Part shown: positions 36,456 through 47,005 of the stretch, one piece after another
How positions within the stretch are numbered: position 1 is the first letter of the stretch
How the letters are laid out: every line of letters begins with the position of its first letter
Assembly (NCBI RefSeq): GCF_947502415.1
Contig: NZ_CANMZV010000001.1
Location: 482,576 to 546,575, forward strand
Length of the DNA: 64,000 nucleotides
Direction of reading: 5' to 3'
DNA from: an uncultured Photobacterium sp.
Lineage (GTDB): Bacteria; Pseudomonadota; Gammaproteobacteria; Enterobacterales; Vibrionaceae
Translations under genes and position numbers: made by a program
Notes under the pieces: model-generated
Told to the model about the DNA's origin: nothing
The model's input: only the letters and a program-made list of their open reading frames with translations
The model's database searches: none

Positions 36456-37421
36456 ATGGACTACATCATCACACTTATCAATAGCATTGTTGAAAATGAA
36501 ACCTATTCAAAATGGCTTTTCCTTGGTTTGGCGTTTCTCAGCGCTGCGGCACTCACAATTAGTGCGGAGATTTTGTTTTCAAACCTATTCAATCCATTAA
36601 AAAAACAATTAAATATCATTTCAAGCAACAACAAAAGACCTAATGATGACGAAGCAAAGCAACAGTTTGATAAGACACTAGAATCTATTGAAAAATATGT
36701 CACTCCACATTCAATTAAAGAGAAACATAATACCAGACAACTACTGATGCATGCAGGTTATGAAAAAGAAAGTGCCCTTACCTCTTTCTATGCAATAAAG
36801 ATAATTCTTGTGATTTTTGCGTTATTCGGTTCTTTAATTGTCACTCGTTTTTTCCCGGAACTTAGCAGCCAGAAAGTAATCATTTACACTGTGATCGCTA
36901 TGGGAGTGGCAACATTTCTGCCAAACTTTGTCATTAATCGCATGGCTGAAAACAGAATTAAAGCACTAAAAAACGCCTTTCCTGATGCATTAGATTTACT
37001 AGTTGTCTCATCTGAAGCAGGCCTTGGCTTCCTTGCAGCTCTCAACCGAGTGGCAGTAGAAATCAATTCTGTTTCACCATCACTTAGTCACGAACTCCAA
37101 CTTATCGGGCAAAAGGTTAGGGTCGGAATACCAATGCCTATCGCTTTAAACCAGTTTGTAGAAAGAACTGGACTGATTGAGCTTCAGGGACTAATTAGTA
37201 TTATCAGTCAATCTGTCAAACTAGGTTCAAGTATGGGGGAAACTCTACGAGAATACGCTGAGGAATTTCGTGACCGCCGGATGCAAAAAGCTGAAGAAGA
37301 AGCAGCAAAAATCGGAACCAAGATGATCTTCCCTCTGGTTACCTGTATTTGGCCTGGTTTTTTTGCCGTCGCAGTTGGCCCCGCCATTATCAAAGTATTA
37401 GATATGTTCGCAGGGAAGTAA
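36456..37421 (+). CDS. tadC: TadC inner-membrane platform protein
   Basis: Protein of 321 residues with the T2SSF pattern (NAFPDALDLLVVSSEAGLGF and ISQSVKLGSSMGETLREYAEEFR) and four or so membrane helices. Partner of TadB. Last membrane component of the operon before tadD. Confidence 0.92.
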   Translation: MDYIITLINSIVENETYSKWLFLGLAFLSAAALTISAEILFSNLFNPLKKQLNIISSNNKRPNDDEAKQQFDKTLESIEKYVTPHSIKEKHNTRQLLMHAGYEKESALTSFYAIKIILVIFALFGSLIVTRFFPELSSQKVIIYTVIAMGVATFLPNFVINRMAENRIKALKNAFPDALDLLVVSSEAGLGFLAALNRVAVEINSVSPSLSHELQLIGQKVRVGIPMPIALNQFVERTGLIELQGLISIISQSVKLGSSMGETLREYAEEFRDRRMQKAEEEAAKIGTKMIFPLVTCIWPGFFAVAVGPAIIKVLDMFAGK

Positions 37422-37451
37422 TAAGTAATCATTAATTGAGGGACACATATT

Positions 37452-38546
37452 ATGCGCTTGGTAAATTCAAAGACAAAAAGCATGGCTTATAGTCTGCTGC
37501 TTTTCACCGTCGTCCTAGGTGGCTGTGCCTCAAGTGAGGAAACAGCCAAAGACCAAAATATCGATTTCAACCATGAATTATATAATGGTAAGCCTACTCT
37601 AAGCTTATCAAATGAGTTTCCTCCTGAGACCCCTCAAGAAGCGATTATGAGAGGTGATAAAGCCTATCTAGCCAATGATCCTGACTTAGCCTTATATGAA
37701 TTTATTCGCGCACTAAGTTTCCCATCACAGGATAACGCAGATCAGGCCTACTACAAGATTGGCTACATCCACCAGCAACGTAAAAACTATGAACTAGCAA
37801 AAGTGGCATATTCTCGTGCAGCGTTAATTGATGAAGACAATATTCAATATGCAGCTTCGATTGGTATTGTCGAGTTGAAATTAGGAGAACAAGACAACGC
37901 AAGAAAACAACTATTGCGTACAGTACGAATGGATCAAGAACGTCAGGGAAACAAAAGCTTCGATCAAAATAAAGATACTTTTGCTCGCGAACTTACCGTT
38001 GATAAAAAATCTCCACTCAATGCTTATATTGGGCTTGGGATCCTCGCAGATCTTGACGCAAGGCATAAACAGGCTCAGCAAATCTATCAAACCTGCCTAA
38101 GAGTTGATGGGAAAAGCTATAAAGCACTAACTAATCTTGGGTATTCCTATTACCTGGATGGCAACCTCCACCAGGCAGAAGTAATTAACCGTCGTGCGAC
38201 AACCTTATACCCTAACGATTCAAGAGCATGGGCGAACCTTGGTCTGACTTATATTAAAGCCAAACGCTACGACGATGCAGTTGACACCCTATCCAGGATA
38301 ATGAAAAAAGAAAAAGCATTAAATGACATTGGTTATTTTGCAATGCTCGCCGGTGACTACGAGACTGCAGTCAATTATCTTGAGCAAGCGATCAACGCCA
38401 GTCCAACCTATTACGCAAAAGCATACCAAAACTTAAAAAGAGCCAAAAAATTACAAATTACAGCGCCTCCGGTAAGGCTCACTAACAAACGAGATGCTGA
38501 ACAGTCTCAAGCAACAGTATATACAATCACTGACACTACTCATTAA
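37452..38546 (+). CDS. tadD: TadD TPR lipoprotein
   Basis: Protein of 364 residues. Leader with lipobox LGGC near residue 25. Several tetratricopeptide-like repeats follow (ADQAYYKIGYIHQQRKNYEL, ALTNLGYSYYLDGNLHQA, AWANLGLTYIKAKRYDDA). TadD is a Tad assembly factor, probably needed for secretin stability. GAGGGAC precedes the start, and the operon terminator follows 11 bases after the stop. Confidence 0.88.
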   Translation: MRLVNSKTKSMAYSLLLFTVVLGGCASSEETAKDQNIDFNHELYNGKPTLSLSNEFPPETPQEAIMRGDKAYLANDPDLALYEFIRALSFPSQDNADQAYYKIGYIHQQRKNYELAKVAYSRAALIDEDNIQYAASIGIVELKLGEQDNARKQLLRTVRMDQERQGNKSFDQNKDTFARELTVDKKSPLNAYIGLGILADLDARHKQAQQIYQTCLRVDGKSYKALTNLGYSYYLDGNLHQAEVINRRATTLYPNDSRAWANLGLTYIKAKRYDDAVDTLSRIMKKEKALNDIGYFAMLAGDYETAVNYLEQAINASPTYYAKAYQNLKRAKKLQITAPPVRLTNKRDAEQSQATVYTITDTTH

Positions 38547-38557
38547 AAAACAATGTT

Positions 38558-38592
38558 AAAGAAAAACCTGATCTTGTTTCAGGTTTTTCTTT
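38558..38592 (+). terminator. Tad operon terminator
   Basis: Perfect 14-bp stem AAAGAAAAACCTGA / TCAGGTTTTTCTTT with a 7-base loop and T-rich right arm. Confidence 0.85.
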
Positions 38593-38709
38593 ATAGAACA
38601 TAACACAACAATAAAACCATAATAACTAAGGTTGATAATCAACCAACAAAAACGTTCTATCTTCTTGTTTTATCCAAGATCTTTATTATCCTTAAAACAG
38701 GATATCAAT

Positions 38710-39966
38710 ATGAAACGTAGTGCAATCAATATGTTGAGACCAAATACATTAAAATCTACGTTTTTACGTTTCTTAATCCCGATTTTAGCAGCCATATCTG
38801 TAATTTTGGGAAGTGATTGGATATCTAAATTTTGCATCACAAATCACGACATCGTCACAATCACCCCCTATCTGCTTCTCTTTCTCGCAGCAATACTTAG
38901 TTATGCCATAAAACAAATGAGCACAGGGTTAGCTTGCGGACTCTTATTTGGCACTTATTATATAATCCAAAATCAACTACAAACCCCTCTTTCTGAAGAC
39001 ACTAATTGGTTAAAGTTCGTATTACTTGCAAGCCTATTACCACTTAACCTTTTAAAACTTCACTTATTTATTGAGAAACCTTTTCTATCAAAAACAACTT
39101 TAGCTTTTATATGCAGCATTTTAGCTCAGTTATTCATCTGTGATTTACTAATAAAGAACCTAGATTTGTCGTACTTTTTGACTATACAAAAGCCCTATTT
39201 TCATACGCTAAATGATCTATCTCCCCTTCCTTTAGGCATTATTGCAATTCAAGTTCTATTTCTGGCCATAAGTAGTCTTGTCGTATTGAAAAGAAACCTT
39301 AGCTCTGATCTCTCACTCTTCATCTCTCTTCTTCTCACAAGCTTAACCTTCACCTTTTTCCACCTCAATTACATTTCAACGGTTCTTTTTACTCTAGCTG
39401 CAGCTTTACTCATTTTTAACCTGATTTTTTACAGTCATGAACTTGCTTTTGATGATCCTCTGACAAAGATTCCAAGCCGTAGAGCACTGGAAGATGATCT
39501 CAAGAACCTAGGCAACAAATACACAATCGCAATGCTAGATATTGACTTCTTTAAAAAATTCAATGATGTATACGGCCACAGCACTGGTGATAATGTTTTG
39601 AAATTAATTGCCTCATTGATGAGCTCAACAAGAGGAAACGCCAGAATATACCGTTACGGCGGTGAAGAATTTACAATATTATTCAAAGGAAAAGAGGCAC
39701 ATGACTGTATTGAATACTTAGAAGAACTTCGCTCTAAAATTGCTAACTATGACTTAGTACTCCGGGATAATTCGTTTCGCCCTGAGGATGAATGTATCGG
39801 CAAAGAGCAACGTCATAGCAGTACAAAAAATCAATCAATAAACATCACCGTTAGCATAGGGGTTGCTGACAACTTTAAATTAAATACCCCAATTGATGTT
39901 CTAAAAGCAGCTGACCAAGCGCTATATCAAGCCAAAGAATCTGGACGAAACCAAGTCAAATGCTAA
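38710..39966 (+). CDS. Membrane GGDEF diguanylate cyclase beside the Tad locus
   Basis: Protein of 418 residues from ATG 38710 (CAGGA upstream); the open frame from 38632 lacks a good start. About seven or eight hydrophobic segments fill residues 15-245. The GGDEF domain follows, with RYGGEEF at 317-321, intact for catalysis. The inhibitory site keeps Arg but has Ala for Asp (RGNA), so feedback inhibition is probably lost. It lies 163 bases behind tadD with its own terminator; c-di-GMP control of the pilus is an inference from position. Confidence 0.87.
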   Translation: MKRSAINMLRPNTLKSTFLRFLIPILAAISVILGSDWISKFCITNHDIVTITPYLLLFLAAILSYAIKQMSTGLACGLLFGTYYIIQNQLQTPLSEDTNWLKFVLLASLLPLNLLKLHLFIEKPFLSKTTLAFICSILAQLFICDLLIKNLDLSYFLTIQKPYFHTLNDLSPLPLGIIAIQVLFLAISSLVVLKRNLSSDLSLFISLLLTSLTFTFFHLNYISTVLFTLAAALLIFNLIFYSHELAFDDPLTKIPSRRALEDDLKNLGNKYTIAMLDIDFFKKFNDVYGHSTGDNVLKLIASLMSSTRGNARIYRYGGEEFTILFKGKEAHDCIEYLEELRSKIANYDLVLRDNSFRPEDECIGKEQRHSSTKNQSINITVSIGVADNFKLNTPIDVLKAADQALYQAKESGRNQVKC

Positions 39967-39975
39967 CTTAATGCT

Positions 39976-40004
39976 AAAAAGCCTGGTAAAAAACCAGGCT
40001 TTTT
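39976..40004. terminator. Intrinsic terminator after the second diguanylate cyclase
   Basis: Stem AAAAAGCCTGGT / ACCAGGCTTTTT with a 5-base A loop. Symmetric enough to stop transcription from both the cyclase and the convergent DAHP synthase gene. Confidence 0.87.
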
Positions 40005-40061
40005 GTATGTTGTAGTGTTTTTCAAGGTCGTTATCTTACCGTCCTCATTACCAATTCTATA

Positions 40062-41126
40062 TTAAACAGACTTGTGTAATTTACGACGTTTCCTAACATC
40101 TTCAGCAAGCTGGTGAAGCACTTTTTCTGTATCTTCCCAGCCAATACATGCATCAGTAATACTCTGGCCATAGGTTGTCACTTTGCCATCAACAATATCC
40201 TGACGCCCTTCGATCAAGTGGCTTTCGATCATGACACCAAATATAGCGTCATTACCTGATGCGACCTGCTGACCAACATCTTCAGAAACCACCATCTGAC
40301 GCTTGAACTGCTTCAGGCTATTTGCATGACTGAAATCAATCATCACTTTTTTACGTAAACCGGCTTTTTCCAACTGGTCAGTAATAGCATTAACGTGCTC
40401 AGCACTATAGTTAGGCTCCTTGCCACCACGAAGAATAATATGACAATCCTCATTACCTGCCGTAGATACAATCGCCGAGTGCCCGTACTTAGTTACGGAT
40501 AAAAAATGATGGGAAGCACTGGATGAGCCAATAGCGTCTGTTGCTATTTTAATATTACCGTCAGTACCATTTTTAAACCCAACCGGGCAAGAAAGGCCAG
40601 ATGCCAACTCGCGGTGTACCTGAGATTCTGTTGTACGAGCACCGATTGCACCCCAGCTGATCAAATCGCCCGTATACTGCGGTGTAATCATATCCAAAAA
40701 TTCACCAGCAGTTGGCATTCCCATATCAGTCAAATCAAGCAACAGCTTGCGAGCAATCCGCAAGCCATCATTTAACTTGAAGCTGCCATCCATATATGGG
40801 TCATTGATCAGCCCTTTCCAACCAACGGTTGTTCGCGGTTTTTCAAAGTAAACACGCATAACAACTTCAAGTTCACCCTGTAATTCTTCTCGCAGCGCTT
40901 TTAAGCGCTGTCCATATTCCAGAGCGGCTACCGGATCATGAATCGAACAAGGTCCCACAATCACTAATAAGCGATCATCATCATCATTCAAAATCTTATG
41001 AATCGACTGACGTGCTTGAAAAACGGTTTCAGAAGCACTTTCAGTTGTAGGGTACTTCTCCAGCACAGCAACTGGTGGTAAAAGTTCTTTAATCTCACGA
41101 ATGCGTACGTCATCTGTCTTGTGCAT
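40062..41126 (-). CDS. aroG: 3-deoxy-7-phosphoheptulonate synthase (class I DAHP synthase)
   Basis: Protein of 354 residues from ATG 41126 (AGGAAG upstream), starting MHKTDDVRIREIKELLPP; the upstream open frame is not supported. It follows E. coli AroG/AroF/AroH throughout: VGPCSIHDPVAALEYG, FEKPRTTVGWKGLINDP, SWGAIGARTTESQVHRE and MIDFSHANS. It condenses erythrose-4-phosphate and PEP in the first step of the shikimate pathway. It is closest by eye to AroG (Phe-sensitive), but the controlling amino acid cannot be settled by reading. Confidence 0.9.
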   Translation of the reverse strand: MHKTDDVRIREIKELLPPVAVLEKYPTTESASETVFQARQSIHKILNDDDDRLLVIVGPCSIHDPVAALEYGQRLKALREELQGELEVVMRVYFEKPRTTVGWKGLINDPYMDGSFKLNDGLRIARKLLLDLTDMGMPTAGEFLDMITPQYTGDLISWGAIGARTTESQVHRELASGLSCPVGFKNGTDGNIKIATDAIGSSSASHHFLSVTKYGHSAIVSTAGNEDCHIILRGGKEPNYSAEHVNAITDQLEKAGLRKKVMIDFSHANSLKQFKRQMVVSEDVGQQVASGNDAIFGVMIESHLIEGRQDIVDGKVTTYGQSITDACIGWEDTEKVLHQLAEDVRKRRKLHKSV

Positions 41127-41487
41127 GCTTATTACTTCCTGTGTTACTCCACCGCCGACCGTAAGAAATAATTTACACCAGCAGTTGACAGTATTTCCCG
41201 ATTCCAATTGACTTTAACTTATCGAGTTATTTGGGGTTGTGCAAACGCTATTTGTAATTTAACTACATATTTTTCTTCAGAATTCACTTTTCAGAGCATT
41301 TTCACCAATAATATCCACCAAACTTATTAACCGATTACACAATAAAATCCTACATCCATCGCTTTCTCTCGAGCAAACAATGAGCAACAAATTGCATTTT
41401 TCATCTTTTGTGGCTCAGAACTTTGAAATAACCCTACGAAAGCAATAACATAAGCTCAACAATTAAAAGTATTCTGAGGTCAGTTCT
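41127..41487. other. Intergenic region between aroG and the amino-acid ABC operon
   Basis: Divergent promoters are expected here. A TGTAAA followed by TTAC spaced like a weak TyrR box is visible on the minus strand near 41160-41176, but it is too degenerate to call. Nothing else recognised. Confidence 0.3.
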
Positions 41488-42225
41488 GTGTCTGACAATG
41501 AAGTCATTTCTTTTAGAAATATAGATAAATGGTATGGTGAATTCCATGCTCTCAAAAACATCAATCTGATCATCCAACGTGGCGAACGCCTCGTTATCTG
41601 TGGTCCTTCCGGATCCGGAAAGTCCACGCTCATTCGCTGCATCAATGGACTTGAGCAGTTCAACTCAGGTCAGTTGCTAATCGCTGGTCAGTCCCTAGAT
41701 AATAAACACTTGCGAACAATTCGCGGCAAAGTAGGCATGGTTTTTCAGCATTTCAACCTTTTTCCTCATATGACAGTTTTGGAAAACCTTACCCTTGCCC
41801 CTCGCCGTACGCTAAAAATGAATAAGGTTGAAGCAGAAAAAATGGCCCGCGAGTTCCTTGAACGCGTCCACATAGGCCATCAGGCAGATAAATACCCTGC
41901 ACAGCTTTCTGGCGGACAACAACAGCGCGTAGCTATAGCCCGTTCCCTTTGTATGAAACCAGATATTTTACTGTTTGATGAACCAACCTCAGCGCTAGAT
42001 CCAGAGATGATCCGGGAAGTTCTTGATGTAATGAAAGAGCTCGCCAATGAAGGCATGACAATGGTGTGCGTCACCCATGAGATGGGTTTTGCACGGCAAG
42101 TAGCCGATCGTGTAGTCTTTATGGATGAAGGTGAAATCGTCGAAATAGCCCCACCATCTCAACTTTTCGATCATCCAAACCAACCTCGTACCCAGCAATT
42201 CCTAGAACAAATACTGAGCTATTAA
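41488..42225 (+). CDS. Polar amino-acid ABC transporter ATPase
   Basis: Protein of 245 residues starting at GTG 41488, 7 bases after GAGGT. Walker A GPSGSGKS, signature LSGGQQQR, Walker [15 protein letters not shown] and VTHEMGFA are typical of the GlnQ/HisP/AapP class. It energises the permeases encoded downstream. First gene of a four-gene operon. Confidence 0.92.
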   Translation: MSDNEVISFRNIDKWYGEFHALKNINLIIQRGERLVICGPSGSGKSTLIRCINGLEQFNSGQLLIAGQSLDNKHLRTIRGKVGMVFQHFNLFPHMTVLENLTLAPRRTLKMNKVEAEKMAREFLERVHIGHQADKYPAQLSGGQQQRVAIARSLCMKPDILLFDEPTSALDPEMIREVLDVMKELANEGMTMVCVTHEMGFARQVADRVVFMDEGEIVEIAPPSQLFDHPNQPRTQQFLEQILSY

Positions 42226-42231
42226 TTTCTC

Positions 42232-43050
42232 ATGTTGAAGAATATTCACCTTACATCAACCGGTAGAAAGGTTCTTAAACCGGTAGTATCTGGGCTATTG
42301 CAGATAGGAATGGTGGCTGTAGGTTTATACTGGTTGCTCAATAGCGGTGCCGAAGCGATAAACTATAAATGGCAGTGGTATCGGATCCCCCAATATCTCT
42401 GGTTTATAGAAGATGGCGAATGGTTTCCTGCCGAGTTGCTTGAAGGGCTACTCATTACCCTTAAAATATCCGCTGTCAGCCTGATATGCACCTTAGCTAT
42501 AGGCCTGACTACAGCACTGTTACGATTGTCTGACTCTATTATTGGCCGGGCTTTAGCTCGGGGATATATTGAGCTGATACGCAATACACCACTATTAGTA
42601 CAAATCTATCTGCTGTATTTCGTTTTCGGGCCAGTACTCGGTTTAGAACGCTTTACCACGGCAGTATTGGCACTATCGCTATTTCAAGGGGCATACACCG
42701 CAGAGATCTTTCGCGCCGGACTGAGCAGTATTACTAAAGGACAGTTTGAAGCCAGCCAGAGCCTTGGGCTATCACAAACAGACAGCTATCGATTTGTCAT
42801 CCTGCCACAGGTAATTAGACGCATTCTGCCACCACTGACTAACGAAGCCGTTTCACTCGTCAAGAATTCATCGATTGTCAGTGTGATGGCGATTTTCGAC
42901 TTGACGACTGAAGGGCGCAACATTGTCGCCGACACCGCCATGCCATTTGAGGTGTGGTTCACTGTTGCCGGCATTTACCTATGTGTAACCCTGATACTGT
43001 CCGGTTTCGCAGCTTGGCTGGAGCACAAGCTCAATGTACCGGCACATTAA
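42232..43050 (+). CDS. Polar amino-acid ABC transporter permease (first)
   Basis: Protein of 272 residues with several membrane helices and the HisMQ-type loop FRAGLSSITKGQFEASQSLGLSQTD. RNTPLLVQIYLLYF is another family block. It pairs with the second permease at 43905 to form the channel. Confidence 0.9.
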   Translation: MLKNIHLTSTGRKVLKPVVSGLLQIGMVAVGLYWLLNSGAEAINYKWQWYRIPQYLWFIEDGEWFPAELLEGLLITLKISAVSLICTLAIGLTTALLRLSDSIIGRALARGYIELIRNTPLLVQIYLLYFVFGPVLGLERFTTAVLALSLFQGAYTAEIFRAGLSSITKGQFEASQSLGLSQTDSYRFVILPQVIRRILPPLTNEAVSLVKNSSIVSVMAIFDLTTEGRNIVADTAMPFEVWFTVAGIYLCVTLILSGFAAWLEHKLNVPAH

Positions 43051-43091
43051 TTCAAAGAACAACTGGCTATAACAACAAGGAGAGAGGAAGC

Positions 43092-43901
43092 ATGAAGCGC
43101 CTGTTAACAATATGCTTGGCTGTATTTACATTAATCATGGGCTCATCGGCTCTTGCTGCTGATAAAACAGCCCTTACTGAAATCAAAGAGCGCGGTACAT
43201 TACGCGTTGGACTATCGACCTTTGTCCCTTGGGCTATGCGAGACAAGCAAGGAGAACTCATTGGTTTTGAAGTCGACGTTGCCCGTCGGCTGGCCAAAGA
43301 TGCCGGCTTGAGAGTCGAATTTATCCCGACAGCATGGGACGGTATTATTCCCGCTCTGCTTGCCAATAAATTCGATGTTATTATCGGTGGTATGTCAATC
43401 ACACCAACTCGAAATATGAGCGTTTTGTTTACGGCTCCTTACGCCCATTCAGGTGTCCAGCTTGCTGCCCACAAAGAAAAGTCGGCAGAAAAGACAAACA
43501 TTGAAGATTACAATAAGCGCAGCGTTACTCTGGCTGTCCGTCGCGGAGCCTTCACGGTACAAACAGCAAAAAAATATTTCCCGAAAGCAAAACTTCGCCA
43601 GTTCGATGACGATGCGCAGGCTTTCCAGGAAGTCTTAAATGGTAATGCTCATGCTGTTCTTGCGTCATCACCTAAACCTGAACAGATGTCTATTCAATAC
43701 AATGACAAACTGTATATCCCGCTAACTGAACGCCTCAGCCGTGGCTCAGAAGCCTTTGCTATTCGTCATGGTGAATTTGACCTGCTTAACTTCTTCAACA
43801 ACTGGATCCTGCTTCGCACCGAAGACGGCTGGTTGAAAGAGCGCCACGACTACTGGTTCACAACACTGGACTGGCAAAAACAAATTTCAAAAGGACAATA
43901 A
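43092..43901 (+). CDS. Amino-acid ABC transporter periplasmic binding protein (family 3)
   Basis: Protein of 269 residues from ATG 43092 (GGAGAGAGG upstream); an earlier in-frame start inside the permease gene is not used. Signal peptide ends ALA/A near residue 22. The family 3 pattern is clear (GTLRVGLSTFVPWAMRDKQGELIGFEVDVA). It delivers a polar amino acid to the permease pair; which one is not evident. Confidence 0.9.
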   Translation: MKRLLTICLAVFTLIMGSSALAADKTALTEIKERGTLRVGLSTFVPWAMRDKQGELIGFEVDVARRLAKDAGLRVEFIPTAWDGIIPALLANKFDVIIGGMSITPTRNMSVLFTAPYAHSGVQLAAHKEKSAEKTNIEDYNKRSVTLAVRRGAFTVQTAKKYFPKAKLRQFDDDAQAFQEVLNGNAHAVLASSPKPEQMSIQYNDKLYIPLTERLSRGSEAFAIRHGEFDLLNFFNNWILLRTEDGWLKERHDYWFTTLDWQKQISKGQ

Positions 43902-43904
43902 GTC

Positions 43905-44819
43905 TTGTCGCAAAGTCACACACAAACAATGCCGGGTAAAATAGTCCCGGCATTCTCCCGCTTTAATAAACTTGATCTGCTGTTGGTTGTCATTATCTGC
44001 GGCTTTCTCGGCTGGTTAACATTCCACTCCTCTGCCGGTATTCATTACCAATGGAACTGGGACAAAGCCTTAGAACTTATCTTTACGAATGGTAAACAAA
44101 GCGAGCTTCCCTATTTCTTCCAGGGCTTTATTACCACCATACGCCTGAGCTTCTGGGGAATGATATTCGCTGCAATTCTAGGTGTACTACTCGGTTTAGC
44201 CCGTCGTTCACCTATCACTGCACTGCGCCTACCTGCGCAGGCTTATATCCAACTTGTCCGTAACATTCCACCGCTGGTTTTTGTGTTTATCTTTTACTTC
44301 TTTATCTCAAACCAGCTGGTACCAGCTTTAGGGCTTGAAGAAGTACTACGTCATAGCAACACCGATATTAATGGCCTACAGGCTTTCTTGTTTGGCCCTT
44401 CCCGCTTATGGGAAAATCTTTTTTCCGGCGTATTGTGTGTTGGGTTAATTGCGGCGGCCTATATTGCTGAAATCGTTCGCTCCGGCATTGATGCTATCGC
44501 AAAAGGACAATGGGAAGCAGCGGATTCCCTGGGGCTATCGCGTTGGGATCGCTTCCGCTACGTTATTTTTCCGCAGGCTTTGGCAGGTACCGTTCCGCCT
44601 CTGGCTGGCCAGTTTATCTCACTGGTCAAAGACTCTTCGATTATCTCATTAATATCGATTCAAGAACTGACTTTTGTCGGCAGTGAAATTGCCAATTCTT
44701 CCGGTCTGATTTTTGAAATATGGCTGCTTGTTGGTGTCGGTTACCTTTTCCTCTGCCTTGGGCTATCTCTACTATTTAGCCGGCTTGAAAAATATAGCCA
44801 AAAGCACCTTCAGCGCTAA
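43905..44819 (+). CDS. Polar amino-acid ABC transporter permease (second)
   Basis: Protein of 304 residues starting at TTG 43905, 3 bases after the binding-protein gene. Longer N-terminus than the first permease. Family blocks are RNIPPLVFVFIFYF and VRSGIDAIAKGQWEAADSLGLSRWD. Last gene of the operon; a terminator follows. Confidence 0.9.
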   Translation: MSQSHTQTMPGKIVPAFSRFNKLDLLLVVIICGFLGWLTFHSSAGIHYQWNWDKALELIFTNGKQSELPYFFQGFITTIRLSFWGMIFAAILGVLLGLARRSPITALRLPAQAYIQLVRNIPPLVFVFIFYFFISNQLVPALGLEEVLRHSNTDINGLQAFLFGPSRLWENLFSGVLCVGLIAAAYIAEIVRSGIDAIAKGQWEAADSLGLSRWDRFRYVIFPQALAGTVPPLAGQFISLVKDSSIISLISIQELTFVGSEIANSSGLIFEIWLLVGVGYLFLCLGLSLLFSRLEKYSQKHLQR

Positions 44820-44838
44820 TCCCCAAATGAAACGCAAA

Positions 44839-44859
44839 AACGGCTCAAAATGAGCCGTT
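44839..44859. terminator. Terminator between the ABC operon and cobQ
   Basis: Stem AACGGCTCA / TGAGCCGTT with an AAA loop, between convergent genes; A-rich on the left, short T-rich tail on the right. Confidence 0.7.
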
Positions 44860-44867
44860 ATCTTTCA

Positions 44868-46352
44868 CTAAATATTTAAATCAAACTTCCCGGCCCATTC
44901 AGGCCATAGTTTATAAAGATCCATATGCTGTTCTATCGCATCAGCGACACGGTCGATTCCTCTTTCCCGCATCACGTCAAAGTCCGGTGTCTGGATTGCC
45001 TCTAAACCAGCCCAGCACAAAATAGCATCACACGCTTCTCTCTGCTCAAAAATACCGTGTAGATAGGTTCCAAATACCTGGTTTTCAATTCCAAGTTGTC
45101 CATCCGGTACGCCATCTAAATGTAACGGCGCATCAGCTCTAACGCCTTCAGTAACACCAGCATGGATCTCATACCCCCGAACAGGCACTTCACTTTGTTC
45201 GGGAAACTTGAGCACTCCTGTTACTTGTTTTAGCTGCTTCTCCGGAACCAATACGGTTGATGTCTGAAGATAATCTAAACCTTGGCTTTCTCCTGCCTCA
45301 CCTTCAATGCCGTCAGGATCAGCAATGGTTTCACCTAACATCTGATAACCGCCGCAGATCCCCATCAGCTTTCCCCCCAATCGGATATGACGGGCAATTT
45401 GTTTATCCCATCCCTGTTCGCACAAAAATGCCAAATCACTTCGGACACTCTTAGTTCCGGGAATAATGATCAAATCTGCAGGAGGAAGCGATTGCCCTTT
45501 ACTAACAAATTGCAGGTTGACCTGTGGATGCATACGTAATGGGTCAAAATCGGTATGATTACTCACCCGAGTCAGGACAGGAATCACAACGTTTAATTGC
45601 TCACCTACAGCTTCTACCTGCTGAACATTAATCGCATCTTCTGCTTCCAGCATCAAACCATGGAGATAAGGCAGCACACCTAATACCGGCTTACCGGTTT
45701 TCTCTTCCAGCCAGTCCAAGCCTGATTCCAGCAACTTGATATCACCGCGGAACCGGTTAATCACAAAACCTTTCACGCGTGCCTGCTCGGACTCAGAAAG
45801 TAACGCCAATGTGCCATAGAGGTGAGCAAATACGCCTCCACGATCAATATCAGCAACGATGATCACAGGAATGTCTGCCTTCTCGGCAAACCCCATATTA
45901 GCAACATCGTTTTCCCGTAAGTTGATCTCAGCCGGACTGCCGGCACCTTCCACAATCACAGTCTGATATTCCTGCTGCAAAACAGAAAAAGACTCCATGA
46001 TAGGACCCATCACCACTTTCTTATAATTGTGATACCCGACCGCATCCATATCAGCCAAAGCCTTCCCCTGCACAATAACTTGTGCGCCGATATCCGTATT
46101 TGGCTTTAATAACACTGGGTTCATATGCACGGTAGGCTCAACTCTGCAAGCCTGTGCCTGTACTGCCTGAGCTCTGCCGATTTCGCCTCCATCTCGTGTT
46201 ACCGCACTATTTAATGCCATATTTTGAGATTTAAAAGGCGCAACTTTGATTCCCGTCCTCGCCAATACCCGACACAGCCCGGCAGTTAATACGCTCTTCC
46301 CCGCATCAGATGTCGTTCCCTGCACCATGAGGGCTTCAATTGTTGATTGCAT
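44868..46352 (-). CDS. cobQ: Cobyric acid synthase
   Basis: Protein of 494 residues from ATG 46352, starting [20 protein letters not shown]; the open frame reaches further upstream into cobC and is not supported. N-terminal amidotransferase-coupled ATPase domain ([26 protein letters not shown]) and C-terminal class I glutaminase-like domain ([11 protein letters not shown], with the nucleophile Cys; final His in YLHGIFE). It amidates adenosylcobyrinate a,c-diamide side chains. Length and motifs look intact. cobC lies 10 bases upstream. Confidence 0.93.
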   Translation of the reverse strand: MQSTIEALMVQGTTSDAGKSVLTAGLCRVLARTGIKVAPFKSQNMALNSAVTRDGGEIGRAQAVQAQACRVEPTVHMNPVLLKPNTDIGAQVIVQGKALADMDAVGYHNYKKVVMGPIMESFSVLQQEYQTVIVEGAGSPAEINLRENDVANMGFAEKADIPVIIVADIDRGGVFAHLYGTLALLSESEQARVKGFVINRFRGDIKLLESGLDWLEEKTGKPVLGVLPYLHGLMLEAEDAINVQQVEAVGEQLNVVIPVLTRVSNHTDFDPLRMHPQVNLQFVSKGQSLPPADLIIIPGTKSVRSDLAFLCEQGWDKQIARHIRLGGKLMGICGGYQMLGETIADPDGIEGEAGESQGLDYLQTSTVLVPEKQLKQVTGVLKFPEQSEVPVRGYEIHAGVTEGVRADAPLHLDGVPDGQLGIENQVFGTYLHGIFEQREACDAILCWAGLEAIQTPDFDVMRERGIDRVADAIEQHMDLYKLWPEWAGKFDLNI

Positions 46353-46362
46353 TTTCTTCTCG

Positions 46363-46986
46363 TCAAAATTGCTGCTGCACCGGCCATTGGAGCTGTGGCC
46401 AATGCACACCATTTTTATCATGAAAAACCGTGACACGGTAACGCGCCGCGTAAGGTAAATCGAGACGGTGTAAATAACCGGCATTTTCAGGCATATCTAG
46501 CAAAATACGCAGTAATTGCTTCATGACTCCCGCATGTGTCACAAGTAAAACACGCTTGCCACTATTTTGATGAAGTAAATCTTGCCAAGCCTGTTGAATG
46601 CGTGAATCGAACTCACGCAGTGTTTCGCCACCATGAGGATTGGATAGCCAGGGGTTCTGCCAATATTGATGAAGCGTATCACCATAAGTCTCCCACAACA
46701 TGTCGCGACTCTGGCCATCCCAATGACCGAAATTCATCTCTTGCCAATATTCAAGCGGCTCAATAGGTAATGAAAAACGACACGCAAATTGTTCAGCAAA
46801 CTCACGACAACGCGACAATGGAGAAGTCAGTACCTTTTCAATATCCGCTAATCCGTCAACAGCAAGCCACATCTGCTCCATACCCTTCGTCGTAATAGGA
46901 AAATCGGTATGGCCCCGCAAACATCCATCCCCTTCAGGCAACCCATGACGAAGAAGGTCAATACGTGTCGTTGTAGTCTGAACCAT
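46363..46986 (-). CDS. cobC: Alpha-ribazole phosphatase-like histidine phosphatase
   Basis: Protein of 207 residues from ATG 46986 with AGAGGG at good spacing; TTG 46992 is an alternative. The phosphoglycerate-mutase motif LLRHGLPEG is intact, and [12 protein letters not shown] holds the second catalytic His. Placement between the cobU remnant and cobQ makes CobC (alpha-ribazole-5'-phosphate dephosphorylation in nucleotide-loop assembly) the best call. Confidence 0.83.
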   Translation of the reverse strand: MVQTTTTRIDLLRHGLPEGDGCLRGHTDFPITTKGMEQMWLAVDGLADIEKVLTSPLSRCREFAEQFACRFSLPIEPLEYWQEMNFGHWDGQSRDMLWETYGDTLHQYWQNPWLSNPHGGETLREFDSRIQQAWQDLLHQNSGKRVLLVTHAGVMKQLLRILLDMPENAGYLHRLDLPYAARYRVTVFHDKNGVHWPQLQWPVQQQF

Positions 46987-47005
46987 GCTCAATCCCTCTC
47001 TTCGT

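Noticed and set aside
41140..41200. TyrR box upstream of aroG
   Set aside because: Only one half (TGTAAA) is good; the other half is degenerate and mis-spaced.
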